Of a stretch of 64,000 bases of DNA, positions 22,220-34,757 are shown piece by piece. The number at the start of each line of letters is the position of its first letter. Within the stretch, counting starts at the first letter, position 1. This stretch comes from Siphonodentalium dalli (Eukaryota; Mollusca; Scaphopoda; Gadilida; Siphonodentaliidae). The translations under genes and the position numbers were made by a program. The notes beneath the pieces are model-generated. The model was given only the letters and a program-made list of their open reading frames with translations. It was not told the origin of the DNA and did not search any database. The stretch is taken from the NCBI GenBank assembly GCA_032622095.1, contig CP136061.1, forward strand, positions 13,779,287-13,843,286. The letters run 5' to 3'.

Positions 22220-22830
22220 CCCTACCCCAATAATACGTTCTCCTACATAATTAACTATAATTAGGTATTTAGTTCTGGGGGAAATGTGTTTCTTAAATGA
22301 AAAAGTCACGGAATTTCGTTTCTTAAACGAGGTTTTTATGACCAGCGATAGCAGGATCAGTATTGAGGAAAAAATGAGCTTTGTCTTCGACACTATGTGC
22401 AAATAAAAGCAAATTTTCGGGGGCGGGGGTACTTTAAAGAACCCCATTCTGAAATGAAAACGCCATGGAATTTCGTTTCAGAAATTGTGTATTATTGATT
22501 AGTGATGACTAGAGCATTATTAATGAAAATCAGCGTTGTACTCGAAAGTGCAAATATAAGTCATTTTGGGGGTTTTGGGGGTAATTTAAAAAAAAACCCT
22601 CTGAAATGAAAACGCCATAAAATTTCGTTTCAGAAATTGTGTATTTTTGATCAGTGATTATTGAAGCACTAATAATATAAAAATAAGCTTTGTACTCAAA
22701 AGTGGAAATAGAAGACATTTTTTGTGAGTTTTGTCGGGTATCTGGCCCCTAAACGCCAGGAATGCGGAACTTAATAAATCGGATTCCTTTCAAACCTTTC
22801 GTACGCGATTGTGCAAATAGAACCAATCAT
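22220..22830 (-). repeat. ~150-bp dispersed repeat, minus orientation (copy A)
   Basis: Three or four units marked by CTGAAATGAAAACGCCATGG, TTTCGTTTCAGAAATTGTG and TGTACTCGAAAGTGCAAATA. Same family as 9731-10270. Confidence 0.75.
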
Positions 22831-23523
22831 TCTCCCTGATTATTAGATAATAAATTGACATTCATTATAATTTGTAAGGGTATCGCATATCACATTTTAG
22901 TTTTAGTAGTACCGTGGCGGAGAATCTCTCGTTACTTGCCAAATGTATCCATGATTGTTGAAATAAGTAACGAAAGACCATTTCACATACAAATATTGTT
23001 ACTTGTTACCCGGCCGATTTCATAGTAATATGACCCAATGAAGCGAGCAATACAAAACAAGTATACATCAGTTATATGACTATACGCTAGCGCAATAACG
23101 AACCAAAGCTAAACCACTCACACGAGGGTACATGTAGTTGCAGCTTTTAATATATTTTTTTTATCAAAATCAGTTTATGGATTCCCTGGTTTTCCCAACA
23201 AATAATATTCACATAAGTCTATGTTTCCTGTGTCGATTATCAGTATAATTACACTCCGTACACAACGGTTCGTCGAAAGAATGGACGCCAATCGAAATTT
23301 CGAGTGTAAATTAGGCCAATCGTACTTACGGGTAGTCTTGATTGACAGCTAGACTATATAGGGTATAAACTACTAACATCAAAGTGAAAAAGTTATACCT
23401 TGTCGAGAGGGGAATGTCAACCTTTTTACTGAATTTAAGCAATACATTTATTGACGTTGGGTGAGAGCTGCGACTGAGATACTCTATGGAGAAGAGTGTC
23501 CATTTCATAGCTGTTCATTTCAT

Positions 23524-23625
23524 TCATAAAATGTCACCAAAATCGACGAACAACGTCATCGTGTAACTTTCCCCATTGATCGAGTTTGCCTGAACCTGCA
23601 TGAATGTAGCTTCTGCTTTGTTCAT
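23524..23625 (-). CDS. Candidate small frame, 33 codons (copy A)
   Basis: Minus-strand frame starting MNKAEATFMQVQANS and ending FVDFGDIL before TGA. It stays open in copy B (28046-28147). The three differences seen over this stretch and its upstream codons are all transitions that change the residue (R/K, E/K, T/M), which argues against selection on a protein. It could be a terminal exon relic. No family recognised. Confidence 0.15.
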   Translation of the reverse strand: MNKAEATFMQVQANSINGESYTMTLFVDFGDIL

Positions 23626-23679
23626 AATTATGTGTCTCCCTTCGATTCCAGAAATAGTATTTTATTTATGGATTATCAC

Positions 23680-24408
23680 ATGCATGTATGTACTATGTAG
23701 TCGCATGATAACAATCAATTCCATATTACGTATGTTATGTCGTTTCGCACAGTACCGTACAGTACCAAGTGCTGTACATTAAAAGCCGAACTTCACGCAG
23801 CAGATTGGTAAATTTGTGATGTCAATCTTATCATATTTCACAACACGAATTTCGATCACTTTTCACTCGTCCCGCATGGTGTAGACTGTCGTTACTATAG
23901 TGTCGTTATTTACTGTGTCTTATTTTCTCAATAAAAGGTACACTACAAGTCGCTACAGCTACATATGAACTTACATCGTAATTCAATATTCCTAATTCTC
24001 ATTTGCAATACCAGTAATCGAAAGACACAGCAACAAGATTTTCCGATTACGACATTAATGCTTTAAGCCCACAGATCTACTGTGCGACAAAAGTGGTCGC
24101 ACAAATTCGAAAAAGGAAGCGTCGTATTAGGTAATAGTTGGTGACGTCACAATATCAGATATAGTCTATATACGACCCAAGGGCGTCTGGCTTTGGTTCG
24201 TTATGAATGTCAATGCATTGTCAAAACGTGCTAGCAATAATGAACGATTTAGCGGTGGATATCAATGAGCTTGAGACTTTTAGTAGAAACACATATAGTC
24301 TTATCCACATAACACAGGACTTCAGCATGTAACAACTGATTTGCTTCGCAATATTATTCTAACTTCAATGTTGATCGTACGGCCATATTTTCATATTTTA
24401 GCACTGAA
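23680..24408. other. Spacer between the two duplicates
   Basis: No gene or repeat recognised. It contains GTACCGTACAGTACCAAGTGC-type local repeats and a TGACGTCA near 24142. Confidence 0.5.
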
Positions 24409-24983
24409 ATTTAAGCTCCTTAGATGACGTGAGGAAACTCATTAAGTGGTTTTGGATACTCAGTGGTTATATTTGGATACAAGTTTGGTTGCTTTTGACA
24501 CTCGAAATTGTGTTCCAAATCTATTTAAATTTTATGGACACTGAATGGCCAAATCCTCGTGATATGGCGGCTCATTATCATCAGATATCTATTTAGCATG
24601 GTATATTTTTTTTCTTAAAGAATGGAAACTATCTGGTAAAATGTGGCGAAATTTTCCCAATTTGACCACTTCGGGACATCCTTTTGTCCGCTATTTTGGA
24701 TTTTGTAATGACAAAAATACTAATTTGTTTTTGTTGCGTGTTTCTGCCATCTTTATAACATAAATTTAAATTCCATGCATTGTATTTAAGTTTATATTCC
24801 ACAATGAACGAAATATCTGACAATAAAGACATACATGTAAATAGGACTTTTTTTTAAAGAACTCTCGAAAATTTTCCCCAAAGCAAATTTTAAAAATGTT
24901 GTTCCCCAGGTTCTTCCCGATAAAACGACACAAACAATTACATATTATGTATTTTCAATTGTGTTAACGCTTACACGAGAACT

Positions 24984-25094
24984 ATGAAATGTTACTACAC
25001 TATTGATTCAGACCAAGAATCATACAGAGCTAAGCTTCAGGACTTCTACAACGAAATTCAGATAAACTTGCCAGGTAAATTTGACAGCGTGTGA
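24984..25094 (+). CDS. Candidate 36-codon frame or 5' exon (copy B)
   Basis: Identical in sequence to the frame at 21871-21981, with the same GTAAAT donor after 25074. The sequence immediately upstream differs because of the ~135-bp indel, so the two copies would have different leaders. Confidence 0.2.
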   Translation: MKCYYTIDSDQESYRAKLQDFYNEIQINLPGKFDSV

Positions 25095-25329
25095 ACGTGT
25101 GGGGTCCATAACATTTTATTGTTTCATAAGTTTCGTTTCGCCGGGTGATTTCGTTTTGTTTACCATTCGGTCTGTGAACAATGGTGAGAGTGGAGTTAGT
25201 ATTACATTTTTAGAAGAGATACCATCTGTGCGTTTGGCAGTGCAGATATAACTATTTTTCGGGTTTTGTTTGGGTACGTTAATTCAAACCAACCATCCCC
25301 TTCTTAACACACGTCCAAAGAACAAACAT

Positions 25330-25880
25330 TCACCCTACCCCAATAATACTTTCTCCTACATAATTAACTATAATTAGGTATTCAGTTCTGGGGGAAATGT
25401 GTTTCTTAAATGAAAACGTCACGGAATTTCGTTTCTTAAACGAGGTTTTTATGACCAGCGATAGCAGGATCAGTATTGAGGAAAAAATGAGCTTTGTCTT
25501 CGACACTATGTGCAAATAAAAGCAAATTTTCGGGTTTTGGGGGGCGGGGGTACTTTAAAGAACCCCATTCTGAAATGAAAACGCCATGGAATTTCGTTTC
25601 AGAAATTGTGTATTATTGATTAGTGATGACTAGAGCATTATTAATGAAAATCAGTGTTGTACTCGAAAGTGCAAATAGAAGTCATTTTGGGGTTTTGGGG
25701 GTAATTTAAAAAAAACCCCTCTGAAATGAAAACGACATAAAATTTCGTTTCAGAAATTGTGTATTGTTGATCAGTGATTATTGGAGCACTATTAATATAA
25801 AAATAAGCTTTGTACTCAAAAGTGGAAATAGAAGACATTTTTTTGTGAGTTTTGTCGGGTATCTGGCCCCTAAAGGCCAG
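25330..25880 (-). repeat. ~150-bp dispersed repeat, minus orientation (copy B)
   Basis: Same units as 22220-22830. The last unit is cut at GGCCAG by the Harbinger-like insertion and resumes at 27391 with CTGGAATGCGGAAC. Confidence 0.75.
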
Positions 25881-26695
25881 GGGCCTGTTTCATGAAGCAA
25901 GGTCATAAGATTATCTTAAGATGGACTTAATCTAAGATCTAAGGTGGATCTTATGATGTAACTTTTCCGTTTCAAGAACGCGTTTCACAAAACAAGATTA
26001 AGTCCTACTTAAGTAGTAAGTTAAGTGCCCGCAAATTTAGACTGGTTATCGACAATTTTCTACAGTCCGGAACAAAAAAATGTGGGCTTGTTCAATCTTT
26101 ATGTACGGCATTGAGAGGTTATCGAGAAAGTGCCGAGTCCGAGTTGACATTATTGTGTGACAGGGATGCTGGATAACGGCTGTGGTGGGGGTGGGGGAAT
26201 CAGCGCATGTATCTTAGTGTCTATAGTCAGTGGCCTTATATTCGCATATGTATCTTAGACTTGTATGAGTTCCACGATGTGAATTCGAACATGAGTACAT
26301 CGCAGGCTCTTAAAATGACGAGCTTTCCGTTTACTGACGAGTGGTGGTGTCAGAAATAAGACAATATAATTATATGGATCATTGCATGACTGCGACCATG
26401 CATTCACATCGAGTTAATCCACTGAGCGCAATGATCAGACGGCGATTTTTTTTATGTGAGCCGACATAACTCGTGTATTATCGACCACCGCTCTCTACGT
26501 GTAGCAATAATCAAAACTAAATCGGCGATGTCATCAGGACACACATAGGTCATTTTTCGATTCAAAGGGAAATGAAAAATATTTGTTAGAAAAACATTTT
26601 TATTATTTTTATACTTTTTTTTATATATTTTATATAGCTATATTTATATATATATATTTATATATATTTATATATATATATTATATTATATATAT

Positions 26696-26740
<45 letters not shown>

Positions 26741-26933
26741 ATATATTTATATATATTTATATATATATTTATATATGTATATTTATATATTTTTAGATAT
26801 TTTATATAATATATATATATTTTATATATATATTTTTATATATTTTATATATTTTTATATATTTTTATACTTTTTATACTTTTTTTATTATTTTTATGCA
26901 GATGTATATCTATCGGTTGTTATACCATGCATA

Positions 26934-26990
<57 letters not shown>

Positions 26991-27002
26991 CTATATATAT
27001 AG

Positions 27003-27080
<78 letters not shown>

Positions 27081-27390
27081 ATATATATAATATAAAATAT
27101 ATATATAAATATATATAAATATCCCTAAATACCCTTTGTCGTCGTAGATCTCTCCGTAATTGCAAAATAACATAGGCTGCCATACTTGTGATCGATATGC
27201 CACTTATCACGTGAATCTTAACTTTAAGATTATCTTATGACACCTCACAGCAGTCTTAAAGTTAAGACCAAAGCTAAGACCATCTTAAGTTAAGACCTTG
27301 TTCTTGAAACGCACTTATGGCTATGAAGTTTGAACTTATGACCATCTTAAGTCCCAACTATGTCATAAGTTGCTTTCATGAAACAGGGCC
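25881..27390. mobile_element. PIF/Harbinger (ISL2EU-like) non-autonomous element
   Basis: Ends GGGCCTGTTTCATGAAGCAA and, inverted, GGCCCTGTTTCATGAAAGCA. CAG lies just outside the left end and CTG just outside the right, consistent with a 3-bp CWG target duplication with one changed base. The empty site is visible in copy A (about 22756: GCCAGGAATGCGG). Subterminal CTTAAG/TCTTAAGATGG repeats are dense at both ends. The interior is dominated by TA runs and has no transposase. The GTTTCATGAA-type TIR resembles ISL2EU/Harbinger families as I recall them. Confidence 0.82.
26590..27115. repeat. Long TA/TTTTA-rich low-complexity tract
   Basis: (TA)n interspersed with TTTATA and TAGC. Reading frames consisting of I and Y codons here are artefacts. 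Confidence 0.95.
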
Positions 27391-28045
27391 CTGGAATGCG
27401 GAACTTAAGAAATCGGATTTCTTTCAAACCTTTCGTACGCGATTGTGCAAATAGAACCAAGCATTCTCCCTGATTATTAGATAGTAAATTGACATTCATT
27501 ATAATTTGTAAGGGTATCGCATATCACATTTTAGTTTTAGTAGTACCGTGGCGGAGAATATCTCGTTACTTGCAGCGAGAAATACAAAACAAGTATTCAT
27601 CAGTAATATGACTATACGCTAGCGCAATAACGAACCAAAGCTAAACTACCCTCACGAGGGTAGTTGCAGCTTTAATATATTTTTTTGTATCAAAATCAGT
27701 TTATGGATTCCCATTCCCAACAAATAATATTCACATAAGTCTATGTTTCCTGTGTCGATTATCAGTATAATTACACTCTGTACACAACGGTTCGTCGAAA
27801 GAATGGACGACAATCGAAATTTCGAGTGTAAATTAGGCCAATCGTACTTATGGGTAGTCTTGATTGACAGCTAGACTATATAGGGTATAAACTACTAACA
27901 TCAAAGTGAAAAAGTTATACCTTGTCGAGAGGGGAATGTCAACCTTTTTACTGAATTTAAGCAATACATTTATTGACGTTGGGTGAGAGCTGCGACTGAG
28001 ATTCTCTATGGAGAAGAGTGTCCATTTCATAGCTGTTCATTTCAT

Positions 28046-28147
28046 TCATAAAATGTCACCAAAATCGACGAACAACATCATCGTGTAACTTTTCCCATTG
28101 ATCGAGTTTGCCTGAACCTGCATGAATGTAGCTTCTGCTTTGTTCAT
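28046..28147 (-). CDS. Candidate small frame, 33 codons (copy B)
   Basis: Copy of 23524-23625 with residue changes. The frame runs on upstream into Helitron-like repeat sequence, where it has no meaning. Confidence 0.12.
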   Translation of the reverse strand: MNKAEATFMQVQANSINGKSYTMMLFVDFGDIL

Positions 28148-28202
28148 AATTATGTGTTTCCCTTCGATTCCAGAAATAGTATGATATTTATGGATTATCA
28201 CT

Positions 28203-28678
28203 TGTCGGGTACTTTTGTCCGGGCAGTGTTTTGGACGGGTCAAATCGTGACCCCACCTGACCTTGACTTTCAAAAGTGACAATTCACTGTCAGATCGCAC
28301 AATTCGCCGAAAAGCAGAGGGGAAATAGCCCGGACCAATTCAAGGTCAAATCGGGTAAAACCGGATGGATTCCGACGGGTACTTTTGTCGGGTACTTTTG
28401 TCCGGGCAGTGTTTTGGACGGATCAAATCTTGACCATACCTGACCTTGACCTTCAAAATGGACCTTGACCTTCAAAATGATCAATTCGAGGTCAAATCGG
28501 GTAAAACCGGATGGATTTCGACGGGTACTTTTGTCGGGTACTTTTGTCCGGGCAGTGTTTTGGACGGGTCAAATCGTGACCCACCTGACCTTGACAATGG
28601 ACAATTCAAGGTCAAGTCGGGCATTTCGCCGAAAAGTGGAGGGGAAACAGCCCGGACGATGTCGGGTCCACCTGCTAG
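28203..28678 (+). mobile_element. Helitron-like copy, 5'-truncated
   Basis: Abuts duplicate copy B. Three ~120-130-bp units with TTTTGGACGGGTCAAATC and GACCTTGAC blocks, then the 3' hairpin GCCCGGACGATGTCGGGTC, CACCTG and CTAG at 28675-28678. Confidence 0.7.
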
Positions 28679-29062
28679 TCTCATATATATTTTGAAGACC
28701 TCTGTCTGTCTGTCTGTTTGTCTGTTTGTCTGTCATTAATACAAATCTACCATTCTCGACCGATCGGGACGAAACTTGGTACGTGTGTGTAGTTTGACCA
28801 GGCGGTGGTCGTTGTCGTATTGGCGAGCCCGTGCGACGCCCGTGCAGCGCATGCGCCGACGAGATCTCGGAAACGGGTGGAGCTATCGACTTGAAATTTG
28901 GTATGTGAATGTATCTTGCCCCAAATACGAATTTTATCGGGTCGCCGAGCCCGTGCGACGCCAGCTTCGCGCATGCGCAGACGAGATCTCGGAAACGGGT
29001 GGAGCTATCGACTTGAAATTTGGTTTTTGAATAGCCTGGACAGCGTCGGGCTCATCGGTTAG
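28679..29062 (+). mobile_element. Helitron-like copy with 122-bp units
   Basis: Begins TCTCATATATATTTTGAAG right after CTAG, has a (TCTG)n tract, the terminal module, one complete and one partial 122-bp unit with TGCGCATGCGC palindromes, and ends with the hairpin, CATCGG and TTAG (a variant of CTAG). Confidence 0.7.
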
Positions 29063-29650
29063 TCTATTATATATTTTGGGAGGTCTGTCTGTGTGTGTGT
29101 CTGTCTGTTCGCGATGGACTCGAAAACGGCCGAGCCGATTTCGATGAAACTTGGTACGTGGGGGTGCTTTCGGCCGTGGACTACATGGTCCTATTAATTT
29201 GCCCGTGCGACGTGACCTTGACCTTGAAATCGGGTCATTTCAATATCGAACGTATGGGGAGTGTCATAAGCCTATTCATTTGCCCGTGCGACATGACCTT
29301 GACCTTTAAATCGGGTCAATTCAAGGTCAAATCGGGAATTTTGATGGGATTTCGACGAAATTTGATACATAGGGTTACATTTGTCCATTGAGTGTTTTTG
29401 ACGGGTCAAATCGTGACCGCGACCTAACCTTGACCTTCAAAATGATCAATTCAAGGTCAAATCGGGTAAAACCGGATGGATTTCGACGGGTACTTTTGTC
29501 GGGTACTTTTGTCTGGGCAGTGTTTTGGACGGGTCAAATCGTGACCCCACCTGACCTTGACCTTCAAAATGGACAATTCAATGTCAAATCGCGCAATTCG
29601 CCGAAAAGCAGAGGGGAAACAGCCCGGACGAAGTCGGGTCCACCTACTAG
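29063..29650 (+). mobile_element. Helitron-like copy with ~130-bp units
   Basis: Begins TCTATTATATATTTTGGGAG, carries (TCTG)n, ~130-bp nuclear-receptor-half-site units, and ends with hairpin GCCCGGACGAAGTCGGGTC, CACCTA and CTAG at 29647-29650 followed by T, as at a canonical Helitron 3' junction. Confidence 0.72.
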
Positions 29651-31449
29651 TATTATATAATTATATAACTTTTTCAGAATCAATTCACATGACAAGAACA
29701 ATAGCAACCATTCATTAACTCAAAGTGGTGAAATGTGTGTAACAGTAAACCAGCAAGTGATCCAGACAGACATACTGATGGACAAAACCAAACCACTGAT
29801 AGTTATTCAGACCAAATATCCGGGTACCGCCGTTTAACAAGAGATTTTAACCAAATATTTACCATATAAATTCCCATTGCGAGCTCTTTATGAATACTGA
29901 ATAGAACATGGTGTGAAATTAACTAGTGATGGCTACGAGCAAATTTTACCTATTCACAATACAGAACGTTCATAGCACTGATTGACACAAAAGCTTATAT
30001 TTTGGTACTAATACGTGTTAACCGTATTCGTGAATAAATCGATTTGCCATTGATCTATTTGAATGATGTTTCATGTCACCAAGATAGATGAGAGTGGATG
30101 AATTTAGTGTCGACTTGTTTTTGCTCCTTCAAAAATTGGCAGATGCTTCGGCGATCAATCCATTACCGTTCAGTACTTCTGAGTAGCTATATGAACTATA
30201 CTACTGGAAGTCGCATGATTTTCGCGAAAAACTGGTGTTCCTCAAAATTTCACCTTCATGGTATACTGTAATTTATGCACACCGACTGTTACCTATTCAC
30301 GACCAGAGCAAAGCCTAAGCGCGCTGAGTGGGGTCGCGATAAATACATGTAGTGTTAAATATATTCTTGGCGTGCCTGCCTCCCTAAACATAGTTGGCAG
30401 TGTTATGCAATTTTATGTCTGATATCACGATAACTTGATCAAACATCAAACAGTTGCATTACTGTCTGGTATATGGATCTCTCGAAACAATATAACGATA
30501 GACTTAAAAAACAGGTTTGGCCGTTGTTCACGTGTTACGGCCCTTGTTATTTTTTTATTTAATTATTTAAAGCTAGTTGATGAACATGAACGCGATAACT
30601 CGAACAAACTTCAACCGGTGTCATTCATATCTGGTGAAATGATCTGTCACAACAATATCTCGATCGAGGTTTGTCCCATGTGTACCCTGACTTAGTTTGT
30701 CTATTGTTTAGCAATTTTATGACCGTCATTGCAATTTTAGTGATTCTCAGTCGGACGGATTCTCTCTAATGGACAGAAATACTCGGCGAGCACCAAATTC
30801 GATTCTCAACCCTTGTTTTATGTTTTTGCTGCATTTGTAATATCTATGCAGCAGCTAAATATTTTTTCTGCTGTATATCATCTTTATGTTGCTGTATCCA
30901 TATAATACCATAACCTATCCATATATGACATGAATAGCAATTCAAAAAGATTCCATTAAACAAAAGTAATCATATACAACAATTCTAATTTGTAATGTAT
31001 TTATGTACATGTGTACATATATAAATAATACACATTCCACATGAACCCCTTGGGGTGACAAATGGAATGTTTGTCAGTCTACTGATGAATCGATTCTTTT
31101 CAGTTGAGTCATCTGTATGAGGGTGTCCCCGCCAGTTTCTAATACTATACGGTGGATGATTCGGGTGATTTTGAAGTGGTACTCTGGATTCATACCCCTC
31201 TGTTGACTATAGTACTCTGGATTCATAGAGTATGCCAATTGTAACCGTTATTCAGGATTCAACAACAATGCTTGTATGCAGCTTGTAAGCACCAGATTGT
31301 TCAAATGTAGATTATTTCATAGCCAGAATTATATAGTGTGATAAAAGTTAGTCTCATACCTCTTGGCGTGTTGAAGTTATATACATTACTTGTAAAATAA
31401 CCATGAGAGAATACACTTCTTGGTTTCTTAGGCCAACACGAAGCAAACT
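29651..31449. other. Unannotated noncoding stretch
   Basis: No gene recognised. Small features only: a hairpin at about 31033-31071 (ACATTCCA ... TGGAATGT around AACCCC/GGGGT) and a duplicated TACTCTGGATTCATA at about 31181 and 31213. Confidence 0.5.
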
Positions 31450-33560
31450 CTATGGAGGGAAACTTAAAAGATATTGAGTGTGCAGTGGCAATTCAAAATG
31501 AATAATGACAAATATCCAGGCTCTGATAGCTATACTGTTCAGTTTCATAATTTGTGTTGGAAAGAAATTGGGGAATATGTTATAAACTCTTTGAACTTAG
31601 GTTTTGGGGCACAAAAATGATCTATAACACAAAGATGTGGGATAATAAATTGCATTCCGAAACGGAATAAATTACGATTCTATAACAACTGGAGGCCAAT
31701 ATCTGCTAAATGTTGATACTAAAATTGTATTAAACACTTAAACAAACATGACTTCAAATACTCAATTATTTTTTCTTTCTGGCAGTCCACAAATGAATCA
31801 AACAAGAATTTTATTTGAAATACTGGGGAAATGTGACGAACAAAACATCCCCAGTATCATGATGTTTGAATTTAAAAACGCCTTTGACTCGTTGGAGTTG
31901 AGGTTTTTGGAAAAATGTATGAAAATCCTAAAATTTGGTCTGGACATAGTACTGTGGACAAAAACATTCTATGCATATAGTGTCAGTAACACTCAAAATA
32001 ATGGTAACCTGTCATAAAATAGACATGTTCAGGGTCAGATTGCGACAAAGGATGCATTTCCCTATCTATTTATTATTGCCATTATTTCCTCAGTGCAATT
32101 CGTATATAATAAAAACATAAATGGACTTAACAACAATGGCCCGGAATTTTGTCACAATGTGCAGATTATATGATATGATCCTCTTTCTCTGGGATGACAA
32201 TCTTATTATGGTCATTACATATTTGCAAAACGTACCAGACTTGAAAGATAAATTTGACAAACAATAGCTGTCTGGATTGGATCCAAGAGATATTGTGGAG
32301 AAGTTAAAACGACAAACGAACCAGTTGTGTGGAACCATAATCATTCAGTTACCATTGTATATAGTTTGTCCTCTTCGGTACAGAATGTGTAGAAACAATT
32401 ACAACAAAAAACTAAAGAAAATTTAAAACCTACTCAATGGTTGGTCGTCCAGACAGTTAAGTCTAATGTTAAGACAACAGTAACATTAGCATTCCATATT
32501 CCCTCAAACATTGCATAACAATTTTACCATCGCCTTCATGAAATGTGTTCGATAGCATAACTTTCTGTGGTCAAGAAAAATTCGTAAATTTAAGAGAAAC
32601 ATTAATAAAATTGATAAAGGAGGCTTGGTCTTTTCCCACATGGAATCTGTTGGAACTTTAACATTGACAGACTGGAAAACAATTATTCAAGATCGACTGG
32701 AACCAGTTGGATGAAACCAAATTTTGAATTTGAACAAAGATGGCTTGAATTTAATTAGCCAGAATGTTATCACATTTTGGAAGAATGTCTTAATGCCTGG
32801 TCCCTTTCAAATCAAGACATCACCACAACCCCTGAACACATGTTACAAACAATATTTTTAAATACAACCATTACTATCGATCGCAGAAGAACAGTGGACA
32901 AAACATCGGTTATATTTGTCAATGATTTAATGAAATATTAAGGAAAAAGCAAATTCACTCATATAAAATATGAAATTATTGAAACTGACACCGCACTGAC
33001 AAGATATGTAAGGTAATATATCATCTATTTCTGGAAAAGTTTATACAAACTTCAAATAAAGTACAATCAAAACGGCAAGAACGTATTGGAATGACAGTCA
33101 GTGATAGAGACAAACTTTACAACAAAATATACAAAATAACTGATGACAAAGGGCTTCACACTTTATTCAAAGATATACTTTTACACATATTCAAAGTTAT
33201 TCAAATGTTAAATATCAGAAACTGAGTTATGTACATTATGTAGCAACAGGAAGGAAACTGTGCTGCACTTATCTTTTGAATGCTCCATGTAAAAAATCAA
33301 TTTAGCTGTAGTTTAAGGATAAATTTAAGCTAAAATATGATTTAACACTAGATATTACTCAACATTATTTACTACTAATCAATTCAACTAATCAATTCCA
33401 TAACGTGATTGACTTATGTTTATAATTGTAACCAACGCAGATTGAAATCGGCTCACACAAGTTGGATACAACATGAAATCTACTGCTTGGACGTCTGCAT
33501 ACTGTGAAATATATTTTAGGGAACATGTAATAAATACGGAATATATTACCTGCATAATGT
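31450..33560 (+). pseudogene. Decayed L1/Tx1-like LINE reverse transcriptase
   Basis: Segments in shifting frames follow the order of an L1-clade ORF2: NNDKYPGSDSY (about 31500), CIPKRNKLRFYNNWRPIS (about 31650-31715), FEFKNAFDSLE in motif A position (about 31865-31900), FLW-type segment (about 32555), and a C-terminal CTLCSNRKETVLHLSFEC knuckle of pattern C-x2-C-x8-H-x4-C (about 33228-33285). Motif A reads FKNAFDS, keeping the second acidic residue of a canonical D-x-x-x-A-F-D but not the first. The YADD region is not intact. Many stops and frameshifts: long dead. The endonuclease part is absent or unrecognisable. The clade assignment is from memory of family motifs. Confidence 0.72.
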
Positions 33561-34153
33561 GTCCTATGTTATAAAGTATCCATCTAAAAGTTACCAAGTT
33601 TTGAACTTGTGTACTATGATCTCTGCAAAGCGGTATTCGAGAATTATGGAATGGTAGTGTTTAAGATATTCTGAAGAAATCGTTTATTAGATTGGGTAAA
33701 AATTCTTTATTGAACAATGTATTTTTTCGATGATTTTATGATTTTCGTTCCATTTTCAGGCAGAAATATGCAGCGACAATTCAACAAAACAACACAAGGG
33801 TGCTGTCAATATTGGAAAATCAGAAGATAGGACTCAACTTACCATCATTAAAATAGGTTGGCCAGAGTACATGCTACTCAACTTACACGATGGTACCGCA
33901 CCCGTTCTGGTGCACTATGGTAAGTACCGGTGCCACAGGGATGGCACCAATTGGCACCGCTCATCTATATAATGTTGATACCGCCGACTGTAATTTTAGT
34001 CTTAGAGTCAAGGTTATTTGCAAGACATCTATGGACTTTGAATATAATGAAAATTATTATAATAACTGTAAGGACTCCTCTTTCTCATATACTTATTCAC
34101 AGTAAGCTCTGATTTTTATGCAATCAGTGCTAATCGTTACACTTTAAATAAAA
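33561..34153. other. Unannotated noncoding stretch
   Basis: No gene seen. Contains a GGTACC/GGTGCC-rich segment near 33890-33960 and otherwise AT-rich sequence. Confidence 0.5.
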
Positions 34154-34169
34154 ACGTAACACTCTTATT

Positions 34170-34202
34170 GGAAATTTTCGGCCACATGGCCTTCTTCAAC
34201 CA
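34170..34202 (-). ncRNA. Hammerhead-like motif, left copy (degenerate)
   Basis: Minus strand: TTGG, TTGAAGA (C3 of the core changed to T), extra A, stem II GGCC-ATGT-GGCC, GAA, AATT, T, CCAA. See 48745-48778 for the better copy. The stem II base pair that differs between the copies is compensated. Confidence 0.35.
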
Positions 34203-34439
34203 AAACAAGTTATACAGGTACAATTAATATTAATGTTGACTCCAATTTAACAAGTCCGTTTGTTAGTCACACATTTGCTTCGACGGACGGTTGTGCCTCG
34301 GTCGACGATGACGTAATTACATGACGTTCCTTTCACCTGTGCCGTGAATTCGATTGCGAATTCAGTCTATTCGGAATTCGCGTGTCCATTCGCCTGATTG
34401 GTGCCTCTTCCGTCACAAGACGCAACTGTAGTCCACCAT

Positions 34440-34622
34440 TTACCATGTCCAAAACGAACACATTAGGTCACGGGCACAATGTCCATTTGAATTGAAATGA
34501 GAATAAGCAGGCTTCTTAATATTGCCAATATCCCGGATATGTTCTTTCATCCGTTCCCCTAATGTGCGTTCTGTTTCACTTTCACCAATACAAACACCTA
34601 TACCGCATTTCCTACATGACAA
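34440..34622 (-). pseudogene. GIY-YIG endonuclease fragment (Penelope-like)
   Basis: Minus-strand frame with CRKCGIGVCIGES, then RTLGERMKEHIRDI, a short spacer and AYSHFNSNGHC. This matches the order of the GIY-YIG domain that ends many Penelope-like proteins: C-x2-C, a Y-I-G-type core (here V-C-I-G), R-x3-H, and SHF-x-GH. The first catalytic Tyr is replaced, and the frame is isolated from any RT, so it is a relic. Confidence 0.6.
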
Positions 34623-34751
34623 ACATTAAACCACATTTTGAGGTTTACAACGTCATATAATTACGCCATCGTCGACCGAGGCACAAGCGTTGAAGCAAAG
34701 TGTGACTATCAAACGGACTTGTTAAATTGGAGTCAACATTAATATTGGTTG

Positions 34752-34757
34752 TACCTG
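34752..34757. other. Target duplication TACCTG, left
   Basis: Direct repeat of 48728-48733 bordering the palindromic element. The opposite arm of the host inverted repeat keeps a single uninterrupted copy (CAGGTA at 34215-34220). Confidence 0.85.

Larger units (their letters stand above)
21441..23679 (+). repeat. Segmental duplication, copy A
   Basis: Direct, highly similar copy of 24409-28202, starting at ATTTAAGCTCCTTAGATGAC and ending at TTATGGATTATCAC. Differences include a ~135-bp block present only in copy B (24842-24978), a ~100-bp block present only in copy A (about 22940-23045), and the 1.5-kb element in copy B. Content: noncoding sequence, ~150-bp repeats and two short frames. Confidence 0.88.
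24409..28202 (+). repeat. Segmental duplication, copy B
   Basis: Direct duplicate of 21441-23679 enlarged by the Harbinger-like insertion at 25881-27390. The duplicate ends at TTATCAC, immediately followed by Helitron-like sequence. Confidence 0.88.
34154..34757. mobile_element. Penelope-like relic with inverted repeats (left part)
   Basis: 34154-34326 is the reverse complement of 34648-34757 continued, after the palindromic insertion, at 48734-48795 (about 170 bp per arm). Between the arms is a GIY-YIG-type fragment (34440-34622). GIY-YIG endonuclease and terminal repeats in direct or inverted orientation are typical of Penelope-like elements. No RT remains here. The palindromic element was inserted into the right arm at TACCTG. 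Confidence 0.65.

Noticed and set aside
26583-27210. Frames of 91-135 codons of almost only I and Y
   Set aside because: Artefact of (TA)n.
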